From NCBI GenBank assembly GCA_025356185.1, contig JANXUN010000491.1, positions 1 through 12,964 of the forward strand: a DNA stretch of 12,964 bases, given 5' to 3'. Below, piece by piece: positions 1-7,844 of this stretch (the first letter of the stretch is position 1; every line of letters starts with the position of its first letter). Made by a program: the position numbers and the translations under genes. The notes beneath the pieces were generated by a model. The model made no database searches, was not told the DNA's origin, and saw only the letters and a program-made list of their open reading frames with translations. The stretch is from Gemmatimonadaceae bacterium (GTDB lineage: Bacteria; Gemmatimonadota; Gemmatimonadetes; Gemmatimonadales; Gemmatimonadaceae).

Positions 1-26
1 GCCCCCCGCGACTGCCTCCATTCTTT

Positions 27-41
27 CGTCTCCAGTCTCCG
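27..41. repeat. Two degenerate heptads before the M28 gene
   Basis: Positions 28-41 read as two consecutive 7-nt units, gtctcca and gtctccg, with a related gcctcca at 14-20. On the minus strand these are GGAGACN units, close to the GACGGGA heptads at 11690-11776. The tract lies directly upstream of the M28 start codon and may be the edge of a longer array beyond the window. Only two clear units are visible, so chance is possible. Confidence 0.25.
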
Positions 42-50
42 CCACTCGCC

Positions 51-1853
51 ATGCGCGCATTTCTCAAAGTCGCAGCCGTCTCGGTGCTCCTTGCCGCACC
101 AGCCGCTGCGCAACGACAAACAACCTTTCCCACCGACGACAAAGCGATTCAAGGCATTTGGCGTCAGGGCATGGACAGCTCGCACGTCTACCAGCTTGGT
201 CAGGCGCTCTTTGATTCTGTGGGACCGCGACTGACTGGCGGACCTGGCATCAAAGCCGCGAGCGACTGGGCAATTGCGCAGTACAAGTCGTGGGGCATCG
301 ACGCCAAGCGCGAAAATTATGGCACGTGGCGCGGATGGCGTCGCGGTGTATCGCACATCGATCTCGTGGCACCGCGCGTGCGTTCGCTCGAAGGGACCAT
401 GCTCGCATGGAGCCCGGGCACGCGGCCCAAGCCGTCTGTCAAAGCTGAAGCAATCGTTCTCCCCAAATTCAAAGACAGTACCGAATTTGTGGCGTGGTTA
501 CCGAAAGCACGCGGCAAGATTGTCATGCTGTCACCGGCGTTTCCCACGTGCCGTCCGTCGGAAGATTGGATTCGTTGGGCCACACCAGAATCCAAAGCGC
601 GCATGGATTCAACAATTGCGCTCATGCAGCAAGACTGGGCGGTGATGAACGGCTCGAACAATCGCCCTGATAGCACCAAGATGTATCGCGGCACCGGCTA
701 CTCGATGGCGCTCGGCACCGGCACGCTCGGCATGCGTCTCGAAAAAGCAGGCGTTGTTGGCATGCTCACCTCGCGCAATAAACTCGCGGGCTTTACGAAC
801 CCGTTTGCGCCGGCCGCAGGTGCGTTTCCTGCAGGCGGTCGTGGGGGCGCAGGTGGTCGCGGTGGCGCAGGAGCGGCGCCAGCGGGCGCGAGCGATCGCG
901 GCGGACCGCAAAACGCGGGTGGTCGCGGCGGATTCGGTGGTGGTGCCGGTGGTTCAGGTGGCTGGGGCGTGATCGAAGTATTCGAGACGTACAACAAAAT
1001 CGCGCCAGCCGTCGGACTCACCTGCGAAGACTACGGCCTCGTGTATCGCTTGGCCGAAAACAAGCAGCATCCGATGGTGACATTGGATCTCGATGCGTCG
1101 TTGCTTGGCGAACAGCCAGTGTTCAACACGGTCGCGATGATCAAGGGCTCAGAAAAGCCTGATGAGTACGTGATGCTCTCCGCGCACTTTGACTCGTGGG
1201 ACGGATCTTCGGGCGCAACCGATAACGGCACGGGCACACTGATGGCCATGGAAGCGATGCGCATTCTGAAGAGCGTGTATCCGCATCCCAAGCGCACAAT
1301 CATCGCCGGTCACTGGGCGTCAGAAGAACAGGGATTGAACGGTTCAACCGCGTTCACTGAAGACCATCCCGAAGTCATGAAAGGCTTGCAAGGGCTGTTC
1401 AATCAGGACAACGGAACGGGACGCGTGCAGTCGCTGTCAAGCTCGGGGCTCACCGACATCGGCGTGCACTTGAAATCGTGGTATAGCAAACTGCCCGGCT
1501 TCTTCACGGACAGCGCCAGTGCGAACGCCGTGTCGTGGTCGTTTAACGACGTCCCAACGGGCAATCCCGGCGGCACCGACGGCGCCGTGTTTGCGTGCTT
1601 TGGCACCCCGTCATTCGGCATGGGCGCAGTCAGCTGGAACTACAACACGTACACGTGGCACACCAACCGCGACACGTTCGACAAAGTTGTGTTTGATGAC
1701 GTGAAGCACAACGCGACGCTGGCTGCGATGATGGTGTACTTGGCGTCCGAAGATCCAAACTTCATCAAGCGCGATAAGTCACCGGGCACGTGGCCAGCGA
1801 ATTGGCCCGCGAACTGCGGCAGGGTGCCCCGCACGACGAAGCCGCGTCTCTAA
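51..1853 (+). CDS. Secreted M28-family metallopeptidase with PA-like region and Gly/Arg-rich insertion
   Basis: A 600-residue exported zinc peptidase, probably an aminopeptidase or carboxypeptidase acting outside the inner membrane. Residues 1-20 form a Sec signal peptide ending AAA before Gln21. Residues 100-250 resemble a protease-associated region (KARGKIVML, EKAGVVGML). The M28 metal site is complete: H379 and D381 (HFD), bridging D391 (ATDNGTG), E425/E426 (ASEEQG), D453 (NQDNG) and H537 (TWHTN). In the family these bind two metals and supply the general-base Glu. Residues about 260-305 are a Gly/Arg/Ala-rich insertion between the PA-like part and the catalytic core, made of GGN-type codons. 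The start is chosen because the signal peptide begins there; no Shine-Dalgarno sequence is visible. The gene stands alone and ends just before a long inverted repeat. Family assignment is firm; substrate is unknown. Confidence 0.93.
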   Translation: MRAFLKVAAVSVLLAAPAAAQRQTTFPTDDKAIQGIWRQGMDSSHVYQLGQALFDSVGPRLTGGPGIKAASDWAIAQYKSWGIDAKRENYGTWRGWRRGVSHIDLVAPRVRSLEGTMLAWSPGTRPKPSVKAEAIVLPKFKDSTEFVAWLPKARGKIVMLSPAFPTCRPSEDWIRWATPESKARMDSTIALMQQDWAVMNGSNNRPDSTKMYRGTGYSMALGTGTLGMRLEKAGVVGMLTSRNKLAGFTNPFAPAAGAFPAGGRGGAGGRGGAGAAPAGASDRGGPQNAGGRGGFGGGAGGSGGWGVIEVFETYNKIAPAVGLTCEDYGLVYRLAENKQHPMVTLDLDASLLGEQPVFNTVAMIKGSEKPDEYVMLSAHFDSWDGSSGATDNGTGTLMAMEAMRILKSVYPHPKRTIIAGHWASEEQGLNGSTAFTEDHPEVMKGLQGLFNQDNGTGRVQSLSSSGLTDIGVHLKSWYSKLPGFFTDSASANAVSWSFNDVPTGNPGGTDGAVFACFGTPSFGMGAVSWNYNTYTWHTNRDTFDKVVFDDVKHNATLAAMMVYLASEDPNFIKRDKSPGTWPANWPANCGRVPRTTKPRL

Positions 1854-1865
1854 CAACAAAGAACC

Positions 1866-1972
1866 TTTAGGTTTTGAGTATTGGGTTTGGGTTCTGGGTT
1901 ATCAACTGTGTCGATGCAAACATCTCGCACCGTTGATAACCCAGAACCCAAACTCAAAACCCAAAACCTAAA
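1866..1972. repeat. Long imperfect inverted repeat (41-bp arms) built from heptad-like G-run units
   Basis: Arms 1866-1906 and 1932-1972 are complementary at 38 of 41 positions; the differences fall opposite 1877, 1880 and 1884. Inside the 25-nt centre the pairing continues after one mismatch (GTGT 1908-1911 with GCAC 1927-1930), then GATG/CATC around a CAAA loop (1913-1924), so nearly the whole element can fold. The 5' arm reads as units AGGTTTT, GAGTATT, GGGTTT, GGGTTCT, GGGTTAT. It lies between the convergent M28 and YXWGXW genes. It could serve as a bidirectional termination or 3'-end hairpin, although no T-tract follows, or it could be a small dispersed repeat. The structure is certain; the role is inferred. 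Confidence 0.85.
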
Positions 1973-2000
1973 TCTGTTAGCTCAGCTCATGATGCTCGCG

Positions 2001-2333
2001 TTACCGCCACCGCCCCTCTACGAAATACCACCCATTCCGATCGCGCTTCCACTGCCCCGGCTCGTACCGACTAAATCCACGCCCGGGCACTTCGTAGTGA
2101 CCCGCCACCCACACGTATGAATTGCCGCGCCACACATGGTAGCCAGGAATCCAGACGTGCGCGCGTGACGGCGCAACGCTAATCACTTCGACGACGGGCT
2201 GCGGTGGCCCCTCACGCACATACACGACTCCCGCACGCGGACGGGCGCGCGCTACGCACGCAGTAACAGTCGGCAGTGCCGCGGTTACACACGCGACCAT
2301 CGCAAATACACGAACTCGTGACGCTAAGTTCAT
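2001..2333 (-). CDS. YXWGXW repeat-containing lipoprotein
   Basis: A 110-residue envelope protein. The start at 2333 is favoured over the in-frame ATG 11 codons upstream because GGAGG lies just before it and a signal peptide begins immediately. Residues 1-25 form a lipoprotein signal with lipobox VTA before Cys26, so lipid anchoring is predicted. Residues about 55-110 carry the Trp/Tyr/Gly repeats typical of YXWGXW (BcpO-related WXXGXW) proteins: VWIPGYHVW, YVWVAGHYE, YEPGQWKR, WYFVEGRW. These repeats are common in small proteobacterial and Gemmatimonadota lipoproteins of unknown function. It is the last of three co-directional minus-strand genes, 98 nt after the YidB-like gene, and converges on the M28 gene. 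Confidence 0.85.
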   Translation of the reverse strand: MNLASRVRVFAMVACVTAALPTVTACVARARPRAGVVYVREGPPQPVVEVISVAPSRAHVWIPGYHVWRGNSYVWVAGHYEVPGRGFSRYEPGQWKRDRNGWYFVEGRWR

Positions 2334-2431
2334 CGTTCCTCCAATGTCGACACGCCGCCAGAGCATCCGGCGATACGTGCTTCAAAGAGTGAGACGTGTC
2401 TCGCACGCTCGCGTTAACACGTGAGTAGACG

Positions 2432-2902
2432 TTATCTGCCGGTCAGGCCCTTCAGCATCGATAAACCTTTCGTAAGCAGATCACTACTTCCGGCGTCGAC
2501 CGATCCATTGGGCGTGAGGTGATTAATCAGTTCCGGCAGAATCGTCGACAGAGTCGCACTCGCCTGCGCAGGATCGACACCCAGCTGTGACGCGATCTTA
2601 GTCATCGTCGGATCGCCCAAGATCTGCGTGAGTTGCGTTCCGTTGACTGGTGCATTCGCGCCCGTACCAACCCACGAGTTTACCACATCAGACAATCCGC
2701 CCGCGCGGAATTTTTCGACGATTGCCTGCACGCCGCCGTGCTCCTGCACGAAGGCCATCACCGCCGCCAATGCGCCTTGGTTCGCGCCGTTGGCGCCGCC
2801 AATCTGGTTGATCAACCCACCCAGTGTACCCTGCGCATCGCCAGTGTGACCACCCGTCATCTTACCGATTGCATCGCCAAGGGGTCCGTCTAACAGTCCC
2901 AT
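2432..2902 (-). CDS. yidB: YidB family protein (DUF937)
   Basis: A 156-residue protein matching YidB along its length, with about 24 extra residues compared with the 132-residue E. coli protein. Recognisable blocks are the N-terminal MGLLDG, the VQEHGGVQAIVEKFRAGGL segment (about residues 52-71), WVGTG, the SQLGVD block, LPELINHLTPNG (about residues 123-134) and the C-terminal LLTKGLSMLKGL. There is no signal peptide, so it is likely cytoplasmic. YidB has no established biochemical role. The start is supported by GGGAG seven bases upstream. It sits between two lipoprotein genes on the same strand, about 100 nt from each, so co-transcription is possible but unproven. Confidence 0.9.
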   Translation of the reverse strand: MGLLDGPLGDAIGKMTGGHTGDAQGTLGGLINQIGGANGANQGALAAVMAFVQEHGGVQAIVEKFRAGGLSDVVNSWVGTGANAPVNGTQLTQILGDPTMTKIASQLGVDPAQASATLSTILPELINHLTPNGSVDAGSSDLLTKGLSMLKGLTGR

Positions 2903-3002
2903 CGTTGCTCCCTATGTAGTACGTCGACATGCGTTGACTCGTCTCCTGCAGAGGGAGCGTCGCCGATTTTTGACGTAGCGTCAAGATACCTCTGAAAACT
3001 CG

Positions 3003-3704
3003 TTACGGATCCAGCAGCACCAGCTTGACACCACCACCGGTTGCGTCGAGCGTCACGACAGTCCGAAGCACGCCGCTCGGGATGGTGACGGCGATCGAAC
3101 TCATCGGCGATGTCCAACTGCCGCCTCCGGTGGGCCATACGCGCACTTGCCAATCGCCAGCCGCGCTTTCGACGGTTGCTCCCGATTGATACGTGTAAGG
3201 GAAGAGAATACTGATTGGAGTCTGGTAATCCGGTTGCGTGCGCCAGATGTCGAGTGGTGGCGCACTGCTCGCCAAATGCATGACCCGCAATTTGCTTCGA
3301 CCCACGCCGACCAGTCGTCCCGTATCGCCCAGCGCTGCGGCGCTCAAGGCGCCACCGCTCGCCACCGTGAGCGCGACGGCGCTGCTATGGACGTCGCTCG
3401 TGGTCACCGATGTGCTCACGCCGCCCGACGTTGTTCCAGTCGGCGTAAGTAATACGGTATGTGTGCCGCTCGTCACAGTGACCACCGACGATACAGCCGA
3501 CGCCGCGAGGTTGGTAGACACAACCTCGCCGTCAACGCGCGCATCAACCGCGACTTTCGCCGCGTTCACGATCTGTAGCGACGCATTCCGCGTTTCCGGT
3601 GCCGTGGTTTTGTCGTTGCCGCACGACGTGCACAGTGCGAGCAGCGCCAGCGATGCAATGGCAATCATCCACGATCGCGCATGGCTGCTGTGTTGTTCAG
3701 TCAT
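3003..3704 (-). CDS. DUF4397 domain lipoprotein
   Basis: A 233-residue predicted lipoprotein. A hydrophobic segment (residues 12-27) leads to Cys28 within LCTSC followed by GND; the -3 residue is Cys rather than Leu, so the lipobox is slightly atypical. Two related halves follow. Residues about 41-135 begin ASLQIVNAAKVAVDARVDGE, and residues about 137-233 begin LRVMHLASSAPPLDIWR. Both match the DUF4397 opening (a strand, then an Asn/His-Ala-Ser stretch, then a VD or LD strand). The domain is a beta-sandwich-like surface module of unknown function. The start is secured by a strong AGGAGG about seven bases upstream. It is the first of three minus-strand genes and divergent from the TerB-like gene. 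Confidence 0.85.
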   Translation of the reverse strand: MTEQHSSHARSWMIAIASLALLALCTSCGNDKTTAPETRNASLQIVNAAKVAVDARVDGEVVSTNLAASAVSSVVTVTSGTHTVLLTPTGTTSGGVSTSVTTSDVHSSAVALTVASGGALSAAALGDTGRLVGVGRSKLRVMHLASSAPPLDIWRTQPDYQTPISILFPYTYQSGATVESAAGDWQVRVWPTGGGSWTSPMSSIAVTIPSGVLRTVVTLDATGGGVKLVLLDP

Positions 3705-3817
3705 CTGCTACCTCCTGAGAAAAAAATGTCGTGCGAACCATGGCGTGCGACCACCAGTTACTATCCGAGCGGGTCGCGATAGTTTCATCGCGTGACCACC
3801 GACACTATGGAGAACTC
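3705..3817. promoter_or_regulatory. Divergent intergenic region with repeated GTGCGAnCCA-like words
   Basis: This 113-bp spacer separates the divergent DUF4397 and TerB-like genes and should contain both promoters. Three related words occur: gtgcgaacca at 3731, gtgcgaccacca at 3745 and gtgaccacc at 3792. They could be regulator sites. A TACTAT hexamer at 3759-3764 could be a -10 box for the plus-strand gene, but no good -35 is visible. The evidence is weak. Confidence 0.25.
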
Positions 3818-4768
3818 ATGACATCACAAGACGCCGAGACGATTGTTGCGATCGCCGCACTTGCCGCGCAGGCCGACGGACAGCAAGACGACGGAGAGCG
3901 CGCGCGCATACTTGAGATGGCGGCAGGTCTTGGCCTTCCGGATGCCTCCGCCACGCTCGCGAGTGCAATGGCCAACGCGACCGGCGGTGCGGTGCCGCTC
4001 GCACGGCTTGTCGAACGGTTAACGACAGACGAAGCGCGCAAGTCGGCCTATAACACGGCCGTGTCGGTCTGTTACGCGGATGGATGGGTGAATCCCAACG
4101 AGGCCGCATTCTTGCGCACCTTGGCGTCTGCGCTCGGTGTCGACGCGACACAAATCGATCAAACCGCCGCAGGGATTCACTCGAACGCCAGCGCTGTCGC
4201 CGGTGCTGCGCCCTCGGCGACGTCTGCTGCACCAGCGAGCGAATTGGACAAATACATCCTTGATCAAGCGATACTCTCGGCCGCGTTAGAGCTCTTGCCG
4301 GACGCACTCGCCAACCTTGGCATTTTGCCGTTGCAGCTGCGGTTGGTGCAGCAAATTGGCGCGCGTCATGGGCAAACCATGAACATGAATCAGGTCAAGG
4401 ATCTCGCCGCGGTGTTTGGCATTGGCGCTGCCGCGCAAATTATGGAGAAAGTTGTGCGCAATACGCTCGGCGGATTTGCCGGACTGTTAGGTCGCGGCGC
4501 GCTGGGTGGATTGATCGGTGGATTTGCTGGCGAAGCAGCGGGTATTGCGGCGGGCGCGTCGGTCACATTTGCCACGACATACGCGATGGGGCATGCGTCG
4601 GAGCAGTACTACGCGCAGAATCGTTCGCTTTCAACGACGGATATGAAAGCGTTGTTCGAACGATTCAAAGGTGAAGCGAGCACGCTGTTTCCGCGCGTCG
4701 AAGCACGCGTGCGTGAGTTAGCGAGCAGCGGAAACGTCAGCACGCTCTTGCGCAGCGCGCCGCATTAG
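3818..4768 (+). CDS. TerB-like domain fused to DUF697-like membrane-associated domain
   Basis: A 316-residue protein with two parts. Residues 5-120 are a helical TerB-like module with the characteristic acidic pairs repeated: ADGQQDDGE (D20, E27) and YADGWVNPNEAAFLRTLASALGV (D88, E95). TerB-type domains are thought to bind metal through such residues. An Ala/Ser linker (about 121-141) leads to residues 143-270, which resemble DUF697/YcjF: AILSAALELLPD, LPLQLRLVQQIGARHGQ, then a Gly-zipper hydrophobic stretch (218-247) that could insert into or associate with the membrane. The C-terminus is amphipathic. The start at 3818 is chosen over an in-frame ATG 29 codons upstream because GGAG precedes it and the TerB domain starts there. 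Its partner is unknown; envelope stress or metal homeostasis is inferred only from domain type. Confidence 0.8.
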   Translation: MTSQDAETIVAIAALAAQADGQQDDGERARILEMAAGLGLPDASATLASAMANATGGAVPLARLVERLTTDEARKSAYNTAVSVCYADGWVNPNEAAFLRTLASALGVDATQIDQTAAGIHSNASAVAGAAPSATSAAPASELDKYILDQAILSAALELLPDALANLGILPLQLRLVQQIGARHGQTMNMNQVKDLAAVFGIGAAAQIMEKVVRNTLGGFAGLLGRGALGGLIGGFAGEAAGIAAGASVTFATTYAMGHASEQYYAQNRSLSTTDMKALFERFKGEASTLFPRVEARVRELASSGNVSTLLRSAPH

Positions 4769-4770
4769 CA

Positions 4771-4806
4771 TGAAGCCGTAGCGAAGCACACCGCGCTACG
4801 GCTTCA
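4771..4806. terminator. Perfect 13-bp hairpin between convergent genes
   Basis: Arms 4771-4783 and 4794-4806 are perfectly complementary with a 10-nt loop. The hairpin begins 3 nt after the TerB-like stop codon and contains the last codons and stop (4796-4798) of the opposing minus-strand gene. It would form in both transcripts. No U-tract follows on either strand, so it is a bidirectional terminator-like or 3'-end-protecting stem rather than a canonical intrinsic terminator. Confidence 0.6.
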
Positions 4807-5884
4807 CCCACACTGGCACGTCTTTCAATATCGGCAACACGCTTGCCAGCGTTGCACCGCTCCACATCGACGGCACACCGCGAATGAATCCAACCAGCCC
4901 GTCAACGGGTGCGGTCACGATGCCGGTACGACGGCCGACGTAGTCTGTCGTGAACCCCAGTGCTTGTCCCGCCTTCACTTTGCTGTCACGCTGCACGGTC
5001 GCGAAAAACATGCCGGGTTTGTCCGCGGCGGCGCGCTGTGCAGCACTCAGCCACGTAGCGCGCGACATGCTGTTGGCTTTGTCAGACGTCATGTGCATTG
5101 CGCCAAGAACGCGCAGTGATCCTTTGACGAGCAGGTCAACATCGTCTTGCAACACCATGCCGCTGCGTCCGGCTTCGGCAACGATGGCGGTTTTGCCTTT
5201 TGAGAGCGCGTAACCGCTTAGGCTGCGCGTTGTTGCCGCGTTGGTGATATCAAGATCACGCACGATCACGTGATCCAGTCCAAATGCCATGAGCAATGCG
5301 CGCGTCGCTGAGTCCTGCGCGGCGTTGCCAGTTCGCGTCCAGTAGCTATACGGACGCAGGTCTTCGTCGATATCGCCACCATGCAAATCGACGATCACGT
5401 CGGCGACGGAGACGACCTGTTCCGTCATCAGTTGCAACGCGCGTTCGGTTTGCGTGCCTTTGGCGTTGCCGGGATACGTCGCGTTCATTCCCTTCTTATC
5501 GACGGGATTGGTGTGCACCGTCATCTGCTCAAACGACGCCACGTTGAGTAGCGGGACAACAATCACCGTGCCGGCGAGCGACTGCGGATTGATACGTTCG
5601 ATCAAGCGCGTGAGAGCGACAACCGACGCGTATTCAGTGCCGTGCGCACCCGAGATAAACGCGACCGTTGGTCCGGGCAGCGCGCCGTGCATCACCGCGA
5701 CCTGAATACTCATCGCCGCGTCACTTCCAGCGGGCACGGCGATCTCGCCGTACGCGCGCACTCCGCGCGCGGCGCTTGCAGTCCCCACCGTAACGGTGCC
5801 TTTCGCACTGCTCGATTGCGCGTATACCTGCGACGCCGAAAGCAGCGTCATCGCACTCGCTACTGCGATACGATATGCACGCAT
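4796..5884 (-). CDS. Secreted succinylglutamate desuccinylase/aspartoacylase-family (M14-like) zinc hydrolase
   Basis: A 362-residue exported relative of AstE/AspA, which cleave N-acyl amino acids with one zinc. Residues 1-22 are a signal peptide ending VYA before Gln23. Visible ligands are H81 and E84 (GAHGTE) and H168 (VDLHGGD). The substrate-binding region is NATYPGN (134-140), where the family has a similar N-x-FPG stretch, and the catalytic Glu is likely E237 (VAEAGRSG). The C-terminal TAPVDGLVGFI segment matches the family's small beta domain. The start at 5884 gives a signal peptide and forms TGATG with the upstream CocE-like stop, a 1-nt overlap implying translational coupling; a start 49 codons upstream would lie inside the neighbouring gene. 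The exported form differs from cytoplasmic AstE, so the substrate may be an external N-acyl amino acid or amidated peptide. Confidence 0.88.
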   Translation of the reverse strand: MRAYRIAVASAMTLLSASQVYAQSSSAKGTVTVGTASAARGVRAYGEIAVPAGSDAAMSIQVAVMHGALPGPTVAFISGAHGTEYASVVALTRLIERINPQSLAGTVIVVPLLNVASFEQMTVHTNPVDKKGMNATYPGNAKGTQTERALQLMTEQVVSVADVIVDLHGGDIDEDLRPYSYWTRTGNAAQDSATRALLMAFGLDHVIVRDLDITNAATTRSLSGYALSKGKTAIVAEAGRSGMVLQDDVDLLVKGSLRVLGAMHMTSDKANSMSRATWLSAAQRAAADKPGMFFATVQRDSKVKAGQALGFTTDYVGRRTGIVTAPVDGLVGFIRGVPSMWSGATLASVLPILKDVPVWVKP

Positions 5885-7731
5885 CACGGCGTCACCGTTT
5901 GAATGACGACATGCGACGGGGATTTCGCCGAACGCCAAATGGTGTGTGTCTGCGCTTTGTAGTCGCTCGCCTTCGCCGTGAAAATATTGGGCACCCACGT
6001 TTGCGGATTGCGATCGATGAGCGGAAACCACGTGCTTTGCAGTTGCACCATGATCCTATGACCCGCTTTGAATCGATAGCTTTGCGTGTGCAAATCGATG
6101 CTGAATGGCGTCACAGTATTCGGCACAATGGGCTCGGGTTTTTCGAACGAGTTGCGAAAGCGTCCCCGAAACACATCGTTTGCGACCATGAGTTCGTAGC
6201 CACCCAGCGTATGATCAGGCGCAACGCTGTCGGGATATACATCAATCAGTTTCACGATCCAGTCGGCGTCTTGCCCCGTGGTGCTCGCAAACAATTTCGC
6301 CGTAATGTCACCTGCAACGACCACATCCGACGTAAGTGTCGTCGTTTGCCACGTCAGCACATCGGGGCGATTCTCAACAAAACGTTGATCTTCCATCAGC
6401 CACGTGCGCCATCCGCTGCCTTTGGGATAGTACGTCGGCTCGATGGGCCGCTTGCGATACGGCACCGGCTTCGCGGGATCGCTGACAAAACTGTCTTTCC
6501 CTGCTACATCCGACGCGCTTGGCGCGTCGAACGACAGCAATCCGTTGGCGCGGAAGTACAACGACTTGTTCGTCGCTTCCTTCGGAGGCCACGCAGTAAA
6601 CGTGCGCCACGTGTTGCTTCCCGATTCAAATACCGTCGCTTCGGCGGCCTTAAATGTGCCTTGATCTTTCAAATGTTTCGCAAAAAACGGTGCCTGCAGT
6701 TTGGTGCGAAAGTATTCGCTGGTCGCCGAACCAAAATCGATCACACCGATTTTTTGGCCGGTGCCGCTGCTCCATCCACCATGCCACCACGGACCCACCA
6801 CGAGCGAGTTCTGATTGTTCGTGTCATGCGCTTCGAGCGCACGATAAATCGTGACCGGTCCGTAAAAGTCTTCTTGATCCCACCACCCACCGACATTGAG
6901 CGTTGGCATCGTCACGCGCTTCAGATACGGCTTCATCGCTTGCCGCTGCCAAAACCCGTCGTAGTTGGGGTGCTCGGTAAAATCGCGCCACGTCGGCAGC
7001 ACTTTGTTCTTCAAGTATTTGCTTTGCACAGTAGACAGCGGTCCGAGCGCCAGGTACCAATCATACGTGTCATAGCGATCGAACGAGAAGTTGCTGTTTT
7101 CTTTGCTGTCTTCGGTAAGAAATGCATACTCAAATCCGTAGCTCAGCCGAAATGCACCGTTATGATGAAAGTCATCGCCCAAAAACATGTCGGCCGGCGA
7201 GGCCTGCGGACTCACTGCTTTCAGTGCCGGATGCGGATCGAGCATCGCCATCGCCGATGTCCACCCGTCGTACGACACACCCAACATGCCAACGCGCCCG
7301 TTGTTTTTTGGCACATTTTTCAGCAGCCACTCAATCGTGTCATACGTATCCGTACTTTCATCGATCGCATCTTTCGGGCCGTCAAACAAACGCGGCGGGC
7401 GTTGCATGACAAACGTGCCGTTCGATTTGTATCGACCGCGAATGTCTTCGAACACAAAGATGTATCCGTCTTGAGCAAGCTCTTTGTACCCCGCGGTGAG
7501 CCGTACACCGGCGCCCGCCACGCCGTATGGCGTGCGTTGTAGCAAAAACGGCAGCGGCTCAGTGCTGTTGGCCGGTGTGAACAGCTCAAGGTGCAGTAGC
7601 ACGCCATCGCGCGCGGGAATGTCGAACGACGATCGCAGGTAGGTGGCGGGGTCGTACACGCGCGGCGCCTGCGCACTGAGCGCAACCGCGGTGGTCACCA
7701 GCAGACAAACCGATCGAAGCGCAGCGTGCAT
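5884..7731 (-). CDS. Secreted CocE/NonD-family (S15-like) alpha/beta hydrolase
   Basis: A 615-residue exported serine hydrolase of the X-Pro dipeptidyl-peptidase/cocaine esterase family. Residues 1-20 are a signal peptide ending LSA before Gln21. The alpha/beta-hydrolase core spans about 36-340, with nucleophile S153 (GVSYDGW), acid D285 (GGWWDQEDFYG) and H317 (GPWWHGG). Family hallmarks RTPYG (66-70) and EDIRGRYKSNG (95-105) are present. Residues about 380-615 form the C-terminal jelly-roll domain of the family. Known members act as acyl esterases, X-Pro peptidases or alpha-amino-acid ester hydrolases; which applies here cannot be told. It is the first gene of a coupled pair with the AspA-like enzyme. 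Promoter evidence is a TATAAT 38 nt upstream; the Shine-Dalgarno is weak (GGGG). A long opposite-strand open frame here is a codon-bias shadow. Confidence 0.92.
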   Translation of the reverse strand: MHAALRSVCLLVTTAVALSAQAPRVYDPATYLRSSFDIPARDGVLLHLELFTPANSTEPLPFLLQRTPYGVAGAGVRLTAGYKELAQDGYIFVFEDIRGRYKSNGTFVMQRPPRLFDGPKDAIDESTDTYDTIEWLLKNVPKNNGRVGMLGVSYDGWTSAMAMLDPHPALKAVSPQASPADMFLGDDFHHNGAFRLSYGFEYAFLTEDSKENSNFSFDRYDTYDWYLALGPLSTVQSKYLKNKVLPTWRDFTEHPNYDGFWQRQAMKPYLKRVTMPTLNVGGWWDQEDFYGPVTIYRALEAHDTNNQNSLVVGPWWHGGWSSGTGQKIGVIDFGSATSEYFRTKLQAPFFAKHLKDQGTFKAAEATVFESGSNTWRTFTAWPPKEATNKSLYFRANGLLSFDAPSASDVAGKDSFVSDPAKPVPYRKRPIEPTYYPKGSGWRTWLMEDQRFVENRPDVLTWQTTTLTSDVVVAGDITAKLFASTTGQDADWIVKLIDVYPDSVAPDHTLGGYELMVANDVFRGRFRNSFEKPEPIVPNTVTPFSIDLHTQSYRFKAGHRIMVQLQSTWFPLIDRNPQTWVPNIFTAKASDYKAQTHTIWRSAKSPSHVVIQTVTP

Positions 7732-7768
7732 CGAAAATCCCCGTCAGGCAAAGGGTGGATGATTCCCG

Positions 7769-7774
7769 ATTATA
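7769..7774 (-). promoter_or_regulatory. Sigma70-type -10 box for the CocE/AspA-like pair
   Basis: On the minus strand this reads TATAAT exactly, about 38 nt upstream of the hydrolase start codon, giving a predicted leader near 30 nt. A good -35 at 16-18 bp spacing is not visible (TAACGC at best), so an activator may be needed or the match may be by chance. The 113-bp spacer 7732-7844 also has to hold the promoter of the divergent PHP gene, for which I see only a weak TTGCGT at 7790-7795. Confidence 0.45.
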
Positions 7775-7844
7775 CCGCCGCAGTCCGAATTGCGTTATCG
7801 GCGCATCGCTGGCTAACTCGGACCGCGACACGCATCGTTGAGGC

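Noticed and set aside
1932..1980. Telomere-like CCCAAAACC repeats
   Set aside because: Units are degenerate, few, form an inverted pair and lie inside an ordinary bacterial gene arrangement.
2391..2402. Short palindrome-like GAGACGTGTCTC upstream of the YXWGXW gene
   Set aside because: A single 5-bp stem with a 2-nt centre is expected by chance in this composition.
2970..2984. TTGACG-type 6-bp inverted repeat between the DUF4397 and YidB genes
   Set aside because: It has no T-tract on the minus strand, and no -10 box at proper spacing if read as a -35. It is too short to call as an operator.
5875..7542. A 555-codon open frame on the plus strand opposite the CocE-like gene
   Set aside because: It is fully antisense to a gene with an intact catalytic triad and signal peptide. 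Its product is Arg/His-rich with no recognisable domain, as expected from GC-rich codon bias.
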